The notes beneath the pieces were generated by a model. It was given only the letters and a program-made list of their open reading frames with translations. It ran no database searches and was not told the DNA's origin. This document shows, piece after piece, positions 1 through 6,266 of a stretch of DNA of 6,821 nucleotides. The position numbers and the translations under genes are program-made. The stretch covers positions 1 through 6,821 of the forward strand of contig JAFZAR010000294.1 of NCBI GenBank assembly GCA_017557085.1. Direction: 5' to 3'. The number at the start of each line of letters is the position of its first letter. The stretch's first letter is position 1. This DNA comes from Verrucomicrobiota bacterium. Its GTDB lineage: Bacteria > Verrucomicrobiota > Verrucomicrobiia > Limisphaerales > UBA1412.

Positions 1-85
1 CTTTGCAATCACAAAATCCCGCAGAGGCTCATTCTGAACCCCCGATGGTTTGATCAAGGACAAATGTTGACCTCGTCTTTCAGGA

Positions 86-127
86 TACTAAAAAAGACCG
101 TTCCCTAAATTCAGGAAACGGTCTTTT
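86..127 (-). terminator. Rho-independent terminator of the GH2 gene
   Basis: Read on the minus strand, the arms at 113-127 and 92-106 form a 15-bp stem with a single G-U wobble and a 6-nt loop (107-112). The 3' arm runs directly into a T-rich tract at about 95-90. It begins 28 bp after the GH2 stop codon, so it most likely ends the leftward transcript. On the plus strand the wobble becomes a C-A mismatch and the following tract (TTTTGATTTTT) is interrupted. It might therefore also work, more weakly, for a convergent plus-strand transcript. Confidence 0.88.
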
Positions 128-155
128 GATTTTTACAACGCCTTATCGGGTTTTA

Positions 156-2462
156 CTATTTCTTTTCGGAGAGCAGTTTGATGCACATGTCGAAATAGGC
201 ACCGCCGGTGAGGTTATGGAGTTCCACCGCGATGGTGTTTTTGCCTTTCTTAATGGCTTTGCGGAAGGCGGCCATATCGATATCCATGGGAGAATAGCTG
301 CCATTCCAGTCGGCGTAACGGGCGATCTCGACTCCGTTCAGGTAGATGACCGGATCCTGATCATAGAAGATCTCCAGGTAAACGATGTCGCCGGTATTCA
401 GATTTTCATTCCAGTCAAAGTCGCGGCGCAGCCAGAGCTGATCGGTTTCCCATTCGGTGTTGACCTTGGCGTTTCTGTTGTCTTTTTTGATGACAGCGTT
501 GCCGAAACCGGCTTTGCCTTCTCTCCAGCCGTCTTTGCCTTCGGCGGTCTGCCAGCCGTTGGCAGGAGTTTGAGTGGTGTAGAGCCAGGTCAGCTCAGCA
601 TCCATGATGGTCTTTTCGGCAAAGGCGTTTTCAGCACCGGCATAGACCATGTCGTGGAGTTTCTTCAGATTGGCGCGGCCGTACTTGTCCACCTTGCGGT
701 CGTAGGTCAGCAAACCGTTGTTTTCTATTTCCACGTCGGTCGTCTGGGTATAGACGGAAGCAGCCAGACCTTTACCGGCCAGGCGGCTCAGGCGTGTCAT
801 CAGCGATGTGTAGCGCGCGAAGGAGTCTTCGGTGCTCTTGTCGCTGACATAGCCCCAGGCACCTTCATTCTTCCAGGTGTGGTCAGCGATGACCAGTCCC
901 AGACCACCGAATTCACCCAGCACGGAGATGCGGTTTGGCATCAGATCGAACATACCCGGTCCCGGATAGTTGTGCATATCTTTGGTGTCGCCCACACCGT
1001 GATCGGTCCAGCCGGAGGGACCATCCACCAGACGGGTCTTGTCATAATTCTGGACCCAGCGGAGAGTGGCGTTGGCTTTGAAAGCTTCCTGTTCGCCCCA
1101 GCCTTCATTGTAGGGCACCCAGACCACGATAGAAGGAATGGGCTGGAGAAGATCCATCATGCCCTTGAGCTCACGGCGATAAGAACCGTAGCGGGCGTTG
1201 ACATTGCCCGGACCAGAAGTCATATCCTGCCAGACCATGATGCCGAGTTTATCGCACCAGTAGTAGTAAAGCATCGGCTCGATCTTGATGTGTTTGCGCA
1301 TCATGTTGAAGCCGGCATCCTTGAGGAACTGAATGTCGAATTTCAGAGCTTCTTCGCTGGGCGGAGTCAGCAGACCATCCGGCCACCAGCCTTGATCCAG
1401 CGTACCCTGCATATAGATCTTTTCTCCATTGAGGAAAAAGCAGTTGGCACCGTTCTTGTCTTTGCCCATCTTGATCTCGCGCATACCGAAATAGCCTTCC
1501 ACCTTATCGGTGCCACTGTCGGAAGTCAGAGCGATGTCCAATGTATAAAGATAAGGATTATCCGGTGACCAGAGCTGAGCGTCCTTGATCTTCAGTTCGA
1601 CCGGTTTTTCCCAGTTCTTAACCTTGCCGCTGGCCACTTTCTTACCGTTTTCATCTTTCACGGTGATGGTGGCTTTGGCACCCATCAGATTGCCTTTGGT
1701 CTTGAGAGTGACCTTGGCGATGCCTTTGGCAATATCGCTGTCGATATTGTAGCCGGTGACATAAGTGGAGGGGACTGTCTCCATCCACACAGTCTGCCAG
1801 ATACCGGAACAGGCGGTGTACATGATGCCCTGTGGTTTCAATACCTGTTTGCCGGTGGCGTTCATCCAGGAATCCGTGGGATCCCATACATAAACGGCCA
1901 ATTCATTCTTGCCCGGACGGACGGCTTTTGTCGCGTCGATCGTTTGGGGCAGGATGCCGCTTTCGTGCGGATATTCGGAAACTTCAATGCCGTTGACAAA
2001 AACCTGGCTGCGGTAATCTACGCCGTCAAAGTGGAGAAGCAGACGATCACCGTTGAGTTCATTCACATCGAATGTGCGATGATACCAGATCGCTTCGTTG
2101 GGCTGGACTGTGCGTCCCACGCCGGAGAGCGCGGATTCCATCGCGAAAGGAACCAGGATCTGACCTTGCCAGGCCGGCTTGGCAGGTTCCTGCCAGTCGC
2201 AGACCGAAGGAGTCGCGCCTTCTTTGGCATCGATAGCGGTGATGGCATAATCCCACATACCGTTCAGGTTGACCCAATTATTGCGTTTCAAATTAGGCCG
2301 GGGATGTTGTTGCCATGCGGTTTCGGGGGTCATTTTTTCGCCCCAGACCGTCATCAGTGGAGAGGTGACAGCCGGTTTATAGGCTGCGTTTGTATTCGCG
2401 GCATACGCTGTAGCAGCGATAAGCGCGCAGAATCCGTAACAAAGAGTTCGATTCAACTTCAT
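156..2462 (-). CDS. Secreted glycoside hydrolase family 2 protein (beta-galactosidase/beta-glucuronidase-like)
   Basis: This 768-residue protein is probably an exported retaining glycosidase acting on beta-linked glycans in the periplasm or outside the cell. Residues 1-26 look like a Sec signal peptide: basic start KLNR, hydrophobic core, then AYA or TNA cleavage candidates; no convincing lipobox is seen. The GH2 order follows: a sugar-binding jelly roll (about 55-230, ending in GIWQTVWME), an immunoglobulin-like domain (about 232-330), and a TIM barrel (about 335-610). The barrel holds the NE motif YNEGWG, with Glu453 as predicted acid/base, and LGEFGG, with Glu517 as predicted nucleophile. 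The family's usual R-x-S-H-x-P stretch appears instead as RKHIKIEP (389-396), as I recall for a GH2 subgroup, so the substrate cannot be named. Residues about 620-768 add a beta-rich domain (DQDPVIYLNGVEIA) resembling accessory carbohydrate-binding modules. The ATG at 2462 is chosen because the signal peptide follows it directly; no Shine-Dalgarno sequence precedes it. It lies 54 bp after the DUF47 gene and ends at a strong terminator. Confidence 0.93.
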   Translation of the reverse strand: MKLNRTLCYGFCALIAATAYAANTNAAYKPAVTSPLMTVWGEKMTPETAWQQHPRPNLKRNNWVNLNGMWDYAITAIDAKEGATPSVCDWQEPAKPAWQGQILVPFAMESALSGVGRTVQPNEAIWYHRTFDVNELNGDRLLLHFDGVDYRSQVFVNGIEVSEYPHESGILPQTIDATKAVRPGKNELAVYVWDPTDSWMNATGKQVLKPQGIMYTACSGIWQTVWMETVPSTYVTGYNIDSDIAKGIAKVTLKTKGNLMGAKATITVKDENGKKVASGKVKNWEKPVELKIKDAQLWSPDNPYLYTLDIALTSDSGTDKVEGYFGMREIKMGKDKNGANCFFLNGEKIYMQGTLDQGWWPDGLLTPPSEEALKFDIQFLKDAGFNMMRKHIKIEPMLYYYWCDKLGIMVWQDMTSGPGNVNARYGSYRRELKGMMDLLQPIPSIVVWVPYNEGWGEQEAFKANATLRWVQNYDKTRLVDGPSGWTDHGVGDTKDMHNYPGPGMFDLMPNRISVLGEFGGLGLVIADHTWKNEGAWGYVSDKSTEDSFARYTSLMTRLSRLAGKGLAASVYTQTTDVEIENNGLLTYDRKVDKYGRANLKKLHDMVYAGAENAFAEKTIMDAELTWLYTTQTPANGWQTAEGKDGWREGKAGFGNAVIKKDNRNAKVNTEWETDQLWLRRDFDWNENLNTGDIVYLEIFYDQDPVIYLNGVEIARYADWNGSYSPMDIDMAAFRKAIKKGKNTIAVELHNLTGGAYFDMCIKLLSEKK

Positions 2463-2470
2463 TGGCGATA

Positions 2471-2498
2471 ATCATAAGGAAATCCCCACTGAAGTCGA
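2471..2498 (-). promoter_or_regulatory. Candidate promoter for the GH2 gene
   Basis: In the 54-bp gap before the GH2 gene, minus-strand TCGACT (2498-2493) and TATGAT (2476-2471) sit 16 bp apart and match four and five of six sigma-70 consensus positions. Transcription would begin only a few bases before the ATG, giving an almost leaderless mRNA. Short AT-rich hexamers arise easily by chance, so this is weak. Without it, the GH2 gene would be expressed by read-through from the phosphate genes. Confidence 0.25.
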
Positions 2499-2516
2499 GC
2501 GAAAAAGTTCTATGTC

Positions 2517-3155
2517 TTAAGAGTATTTAAGGACCACGCGGAAAACGATATTGCCGGCATCGCGCAGACGATCCATCAATTTTTCGATCAATTCCTGCAA
2601 ATTTTTAGTCGCGAGGATGTTGACCATGGAATCCGCCTTGTTGGGATTGGAATAGAGAGTCTTCAGCAGAGTCAGCATGATATGGTCGGTCTCCGTTTCG
2701 CAGTAGCGCAGACGGGAATTCATTTCCTTGACGGCTTCCACATTCGGTTTATTGCGAAGTTGTTTGACCATTTCGATCAGGATGTCTGCGGATTGTTTGA
2801 TATAGTCGGCCGGCATCTTGAAATTCTCATGCTGGATCGCGTCCTGAAAGACAAAAAACTGCGAAAGGAATTTCTCTGCCGTTTTGCTGATCTTGGTTAA
2901 GGCTGAGGAAAGAGCCTCGATGTCCTCGCGGTCGAACGGCGTGATAAAGGAAATGCAGAGCTGATGGGAGATCTCATCATTCAATTCCTTGCTTTTGCGG
3001 CGCTTCTGCACGATCTCATCTACAGATTTAAGCGTTTCGGGTTCAACCAGCGCCTGCGCGAGCGACTTTACACTGGATGAGCTGGATTGTGCCAGAGCTT
3101 CGATCAGGTCGAAGAACCGCTCATCACGACAGAAAAATTTTTGTAATGAAAACAT
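2517..3155 (-). CDS. PhoU-like DUF47 family protein, partner of the phosphate permease
   Basis: This 212-residue, all-helical protein has the usual length of the DUF47 (PhoU-like) family. Such proteins are typically encoded beside PiT permeases and are thought to modulate phosphate uptake from the cytoplasm; the mechanism here is inferred from family and context. The hallmark FITPFDREDIEAL lies at 70-82. The family has two PhoU-type repeats with acidic metal-binding motifs. The C-terminal repeat keeps both: ETETD (Glu153, Asp157) and Glu191/Asp195 in IEKLMD. In the N-terminal repeat the ExxxD site reads K56-x-x-x-D60, and the usual DDxxD stretch reads TKISK (87-91), so most acidic ligands are missing. 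I recall a DUF47 subgroup with a similar ALYKIPKTxEKF motif, so this may be a subfamily trait and not decay. The ATG lies 15 bp after the permease stop codon, indicating an operon, and has no evident ribosome binding site. Confidence 0.9.
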   Translation of the reverse strand: MFSLQKFFCRDERFFDLIEALAQSSSSSVKSLAQALVEPETLKSVDEIVQKRRKSKELNDEISHQLCISFITPFDREDIEALSSALTKISKTAEKFLSQFFVFQDAIQHENFKMPADYIKQSADILIEMVKQLRNKPNVEAVKEMNSRLRYCETETDHIMLTLLKTLYSNPNKADSMVNILATKNLQELIEKLMDRLRDAGNIVFRVVLKYS

Positions 3156-3170
3156 GGTTTAGCTGAAAAT

Positions 3171-4235
3171 TTAGATTCCGAAAATGAATTGAACAATCTT
3201 GAAAGTGAAAAATCCGATCAAACAAGTGATAGGCAGCGTCAATACCCAGGCCCAGATCATGCTGCCGGCTACGCTCCATTTGACCGCGCTAAAGCGTTTG
3301 GTTGCGCCCACGCCCATGATGGAGGTGGAAGTCACATGCGTAGTGGAAAGAGGAATGCCCCAATGGCTGGCTACATGGATGACCAAAGCTGCCATACTCT
3401 GTGCGGCAAAACCGTTCATCGGGTTCATACGAACCAGCTTAGAGCCCACCGTCTTGATGATCCTCCAGCCGCCTGTGGCGATGCCCGAAGCCAGCGTGAT
3501 GGCGCAGACCCAAGTGAGCCAGGTGGGAACCGCAAACTCGTTCAGCTTGAGGAAATCCAGCCAGTGCGGAAGATTGTCAAAAGTGCCCGCCGCTGTCGCT
3601 GTGACTAGGCTTAATGTGATGATGCCCATAGTCTTTTGCGCGTCATTCGTGCCGTGGGAAAAACTGATCCAGGCAGAACTGAGGATCTGCAGTTTGCCAA
3701 AATTGCGATTGATCCCGGCCGGTTTGAAAGGTCTGAAGATCAGCATCAACAATCCCATGAAAACAAAACCCGCTATCAAACCGATAATAGGAGCAAGAAA
3801 CAGAGGCTTAATCACTTGCGGCCATAGACCGGTGAGGTGTCCGCCTTCTTCCACACACCAGTGGATCACACTCCAGTTGGAATGCGATACGGCCAGAGCC
3901 GCGCCGCAGAGTCCGCCAATCAGCGCGTGGCTGGAACTGGAGGGTAGCCCCACATACCAGGTCAAAAGATTCCACAGGATGCCGGCAATCAAACCACACA
4001 TAATAGTCTCTTGCGTAATGTAATGGATATCTACCAGCCCCTTGCCGATAGTCAGTGCCACCGCGTGACCGGAAAGAGCGCCCAGCAAATCGAAAGTCGT
4101 AGCGATGATGATGGCTTGCCGGGGAGAAAGAACACGGGTCGCGATAGAAGTGGCAATAGCGTTGGCTGTGTCATGGAAACCATTGACGTATTCAAAGATA
4201 AGCGCAACAATGATGACGCAAAAGACAAGAGTCAT
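3171..4235 (-). CDS. pit: PiT-family inorganic phosphate transporter
   Basis: This 354-residue integral inner-membrane protein of the PiT (PF01384) family imports phosphate by cation symport (H+ or Na+; the ion cannot be decided here). Numbered from the ATG at 4235, both signature repeats are present: NGFHDTANAIAT near residues 18-29 and SHGTNDAQKTMGII at 193-206. Each is followed by its paired serine/threonine-rich motif, GLPSSSSHALIGG (96-108) and GIPLSTTHVTSTSIMG (293-308). About ten hydrophobic segments can be seen, and the length suits a short bacterial PiT. The frame is open upstream to an ATG at 4343, but the extra 36 residues are polar and unlike the family. A promoter candidate also overlaps that stretch, and the protein starting MTLVFCVIIVALIFEY begins directly with the first membrane helix, so 4235 is preferred. 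It is followed after 15 bp by its DUF47 partner, a classic uptake pair. Confidence 0.94.
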   Translation of the reverse strand: MTLVFCVIIVALIFEYVNGFHDTANAIATSIATRVLSPRQAIIIATTFDLLGALSGHAVALTIGKGLVDIHYITQETIMCGLIAGILWNLLTWYVGLPSSSSHALIGGLCGAALAVSHSNWSVIHWCVEEGGHLTGLWPQVIKPLFLAPIIGLIAGFVFMGLLMLIFRPFKPAGINRNFGKLQILSSAWISFSHGTNDAQKTMGIITLSLVTATAAGTFDNLPHWLDFLKLNEFAVPTWLTWVCAITLASGIATGGWRIIKTVGSKLVRMNPMNGFAAQSMAALVIHVASHWGIPLSTTHVTSTSIMGVGATKRFSAVKWSVAGSMIWAWVLTLPITCLIGFFTFKIVQFIFGI

Positions 4236-4314
4236 ATCTGAAAGTAATCGTTCATTCCCGGCAGAATCATCAGAATGCCGGAAAACGCCGTGGGGAACCA
4301 CCAACGACAGCATC

Positions 4315-4343
4315 ATTCTATCATGTCCGTGAAACAGAAGCAA
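4315..4343 (-). promoter_or_regulatory. Candidate sigma-70 promoter for the phosphate permease operon
   Basis: On the minus strand TTGCTT (4343-4338) and TAGAAT (4320-4315) are separated by exactly 17 bp. The -10 element matches five of six consensus positions; the -35 matches three. Transcription would start near 4308, giving a leader of about 70 nt to the ATG at 4235. Its position supports that start over the upstream ATG at 4343. No tandem Pho-box-like repeat is evident, so phosphate control cannot be claimed. Confidence 0.4.
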
Positions 4344-4363
4344 ATAGAATGCAGCGGAGCGGA

Positions 4364-4470
4364 GAAATTAATTTTTGAAATTTATATAAAATGTTGATTT
4401 TTATTATTTTATAAAAGAATGAAAAAGATATTTTGAAAAAAGAAGCAAACCCTCAAAAATTTTTTTTATA
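4364..4470. other. AT-rich block, candidate DNA unwinding element
   Basis: This is the most AT-rich part of the window: only 6 of 60 bases in 4381-4440 are G or C. It ends in an A5T8 run (4455-4467 or so). Low-melting DNA directly beside DnaA boxes is where bacterial origins usually open, so it is the natural candidate unwinding element. It could also simply be the upstream promoter DNA of the leftward operon. Confidence 0.55.
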
Positions 4471-4529
4471 CCCGTTTTCTGGCGCGAATATGTGGAATGT
4501 TCTTATCCTCAAGAGGCTTCGGCAGGGAC

Positions 4530-4559
4530 TGTGAATAACCTGTGAATAAGTGTGAATAT
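4530..4559 (-). promoter_or_regulatory. Cluster of three tandem DnaA boxes
   Basis: The plus strand reads TGTGAATAA at 4530-4538 and 4541-4549, and TGTGAATAT at 4551-4559. The first two are perfect reverse complements of the DnaA box TTATNCACA; the third has one mismatch. Start-to-start spacings are 11 and 10 bp, about one helical turn, so all three face the same side of the DNA with the same polarity, which favours cooperative DnaA binding. Read on the minus strand, the boxes point towards the AT-rich block. Confidence 0.75.
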
Positions 4560-4805
4560 ATTCTGCTGGTCAGCGGCTCTTTGAATGGCTAAAGTCAATC
4601 CCGGTAAGCGGAGAGCTACTCTAGCGGCGATAGCACTTGGTCACAACGGTGATGAAGCTGATTTATTGTCTCAACTCTTTTGAATTGAATATGTTATGTT
4701 TTTTATTCTCGGCTTCTTTTCCCGTTGTGGAGAATGGAAGTTTGAATTCTAACTTACTCATTTTGAATGCAGTGAAGCCGGAGAATGTTTTTTGAGGTTG
4801 AACTC

Positions 4806-4814
4806 CGTGAATAA
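4806..4814 (-). promoter_or_regulatory. Solitary near-consensus DnaA box upstream of dnaA
   Basis: CGTGAATAA on the plus strand is one mismatch from a perfect reverse-complement DnaA box and has the same orientation as the cluster at 4530-4559. It ends 27 bp before the dnaA ATG, just upstream of a TAGAAT hexamer (4830-4835). It could let DnaA repress its own gene, as in many bacteria. No good -35 element pairs with that hexamer, so the promoter itself is not called. Confidence 0.4.
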
Positions 4815-4841
4815 CTTTTAATTTTGTTTTAGAATATCAAC

Positions 4842-6254
4842 ATGCTGGCTAATCAGTTATGGGAGCGGACGTGTGAGCGTCTAAAGAAAATCTTCACCGC
4901 AGAGGTTTATCGGCTGTGGATTGCCAGGCTCAAAGTGCTTGATTATGAAAGCAATATCCTTTCACTTGGGGTTTGGGATGAGTTTGCGCAGATTTGGTTC
5001 AAAGAGAATTACGTCAGTGCGCTCGAAGCTACACTCCGGGAAATCACCGGGGAATCTATAACGGTTCAATTACAAGTCGTTTCTTTTGAGGATCATTCAG
5101 AATCTTCCGAAGAACAGGAAGATTCCTCTCAAACAGAAAAACTTACGGAATCTTCTGTCTCACAAAATATGCCCGCGATCCCGCCGACTGTTTATACGCC
5201 TGGAACCACAACGGAAGTTCAAAACATATTGAACCCGAAATATACTTTTGAATCCTTTGTGGTAGGTGATAACAGCAGCATGGCACACGCGGCTGCAATG
5301 GCCGTTGCCCAAAATCCGGGACAAAGTTATAATCCGCTATTTATCTATGGCGGAGTGGGTTTAGGAAAAACCCATTTGCTTCATGCTATCGGTAACCGGG
5401 TGATTGCCAACGCGGTGAAAATGGGAAAACGGGTAAGAGTTGTTTATGTGACTCTGGAGAAATTCCTGAATGAATATATCGAAGCAGTCCGGGAACAGAA
5501 GTGTGATCGTTTTCGCAGAAAATATCGCCGGGTGGATGTACTTTTAATTGATGACGTTCAATTTCTTACGGGCCGTGAAGGTCTTCAGGAAGAGTTCTTC
5601 CACACTTTCAATGACCTCTATAATGACAAGAAGCAGATCGTTTTGACCTCTGACCGTTCGTTGAGCGAAATCAAAAAGCTGGAGGAACGTCTGGTTTCCC
5701 GTTTCAGCTGGGGCCTGGTCACCGATATCCAGCCGCCGAATGTGGATCTGAGAATGGCCATTCTCAAGCAAAAAGCGAAAGATATGAATTTCCAGATGCC
5801 TGACGAGGTCTGCGTATTCTTGGCACAGAAAATCCGCGCCAATGTCCGTGAACTGGAAGGAGCTTTGATCCGAATGGGCTCCTATATCAATCTGACTCAG
5901 GCTTCTTGGAGCATAGAGACGGCCAAAGTGGCTTTGCAGGATCTGTTAAGCCGACAGCTTGCCCAGGCACCCAATATCGAGGATATCCAGAAGAAAGTGG
6001 CCACAGTGTATGATATTCGAGTGGCAGATCTTATAAGCAAAAAGCGTCCTGCCAACATAGCCTTTCCGCGTCAGGTCGCCATGTATCTGTGCCGCGAGTT
6101 GACTCATCAGCCTTTGATAGCCATTGGCGAGGCTTTTGGCGGAAGAGATCACGGGACAGTTATTCACGCATGTAAAGTGGTTGAGAACCAGATGGATGTG
6201 GATGACAATGTGCGTAATTCCATCCAAAAGCTCAAGAACGAACTGGAATATTAA
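4842..6254 (+). CDS. dnaA: Chromosomal replication initiator protein DnaA
   Basis: This 470-residue cytoplasmic AAA+ ATPase binds DnaA boxes and opens the origin. All four domains are visible. Domain I (about 1-80) starts at LWERTCERLKKIF and carries the helicase-loading/self-interaction fold. Domain II (about 82-128) is a low-complexity linker rich in Ser and Glu. Domain III (about 130-350) begins NPKYTFESFVVG and has Walker A GGVGLGKTH (170-178, Lys176), Walker B VLLIDDVQF (233-241, Asp237/Asp238), sensor 1 in LTSDR (268-272), the arginine finger near Arg287 in SRF, and sensor 2 in VRELEG (335-340). Domain IV (about 370-470) is the helix-turn-helix DNA-binding region, with PRQVAMYLCREL and the signature GGRDHGTVIHAC (433-444), where Gly437 replaces the more usual Ser or Thr. 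The ATG at 4842 fits the family's N-terminus but has no Shine-Dalgarno sequence. aroA, not dnaN, follows after 12 bp. Confidence 0.98.
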   Translation: MLANQLWERTCERLKKIFTAEVYRLWIARLKVLDYESNILSLGVWDEFAQIWFKENYVSALEATLREITGESITVQLQVVSFEDHSESSEEQEDSSQTEKLTESSVSQNMPAIPPTVYTPGTTTEVQNILNPKYTFESFVVGDNSSMAHAAAMAVAQNPGQSYNPLFIYGGVGLGKTHLLHAIGNRVIANAVKMGKRVRVVYVTLEKFLNEYIEAVREQKCDRFRRKYRRVDVLLIDDVQFLTGREGLQEEFFHTFNDLYNDKKQIVLTSDRSLSEIKKLEERLVSRFSWGLVTDIQPPNVDLRMAILKQKAKDMNFQMPDEVCVFLAQKIRANVRELEGALIRMGSYINLTQASWSIETAKVALQDLLSRQLAQAPNIEDIQKKVATVYDIRVADLISKKRPANIAFPRQVAMYLCRELTHQPLIAIGEAFGGRDHGTVIHACKVVENQMDVDDNVRNSIQKLKNELEY

Positions 6255-6266
6255 AACACATCGTCT

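Larger units (their letters stand above)
4344..4841. other. Candidate chromosomal replication origin (oriC) region
   Basis: This stretch of about 500 bp between the phosphate genes and dnaA has no convincing protein gene. It combines four origin hallmarks: adjacency to dnaA, a switch of coding strand from minus to plus, a very AT-rich block (4364-4470), and tandem DnaA boxes (4530-4559) about 60 bp from that block. The order (AT-rich unwinding element, then boxes reading TGTG.ATAA) is the same as at the left side of E. coli oriC, where box R1 reads TGTGGATAA. A less AT-rich middle (about 4561-4660) contains a 32-codon ORF of doubtful status. The rest (4684-4841) is AT-rich leader DNA with repeated TTTGAAT motifs. 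GC skew and origin mapping would be decisive and were not available. Confidence 0.7.

Noticed and set aside
126..1568. A 480-codon open frame on the plus strand across the GH2 gene
   Set aside because: It is antisense to a clear GH2 gene with intact catalytic motifs. It also runs through the terminator hairpin, and its translation shows no family features; long antisense frames are a common by-product of codon bias.
3199..4023. A 274-codon plus-strand frame opposite the phosphate permease
   Set aside because: It is the shadow of a strongly conserved PiT gene; its product shows no domain and no plausible start context.
4236..4343. An extended N-terminus of the phosphate permease from the ATG at 4343
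   Set aside because: The extra 36 residues are polar and absent from the family, and a promoter candidate lies within the same bases.
4236..4343. A Pho box upstream of the phosphate permease
   Set aside because: Only a lone CTGTCGT-like stretch is present, without the direct repeat at 11-bp spacing that PhoB sites need.
4503..4511. TTATCCTCA as a fourth, opposite-facing DnaA box
   Set aside because: It is one mismatch from consensus, but at a core CACA position, and it faces against all other sites; not strong enough to annotate.
4726..4734. TGTGGAGAA as a DnaA box
   Set aside because: The single mismatch falls in the conserved ATAA part and the site is isolated; it may be a weak site, but this cannot be argued from sequence alone.
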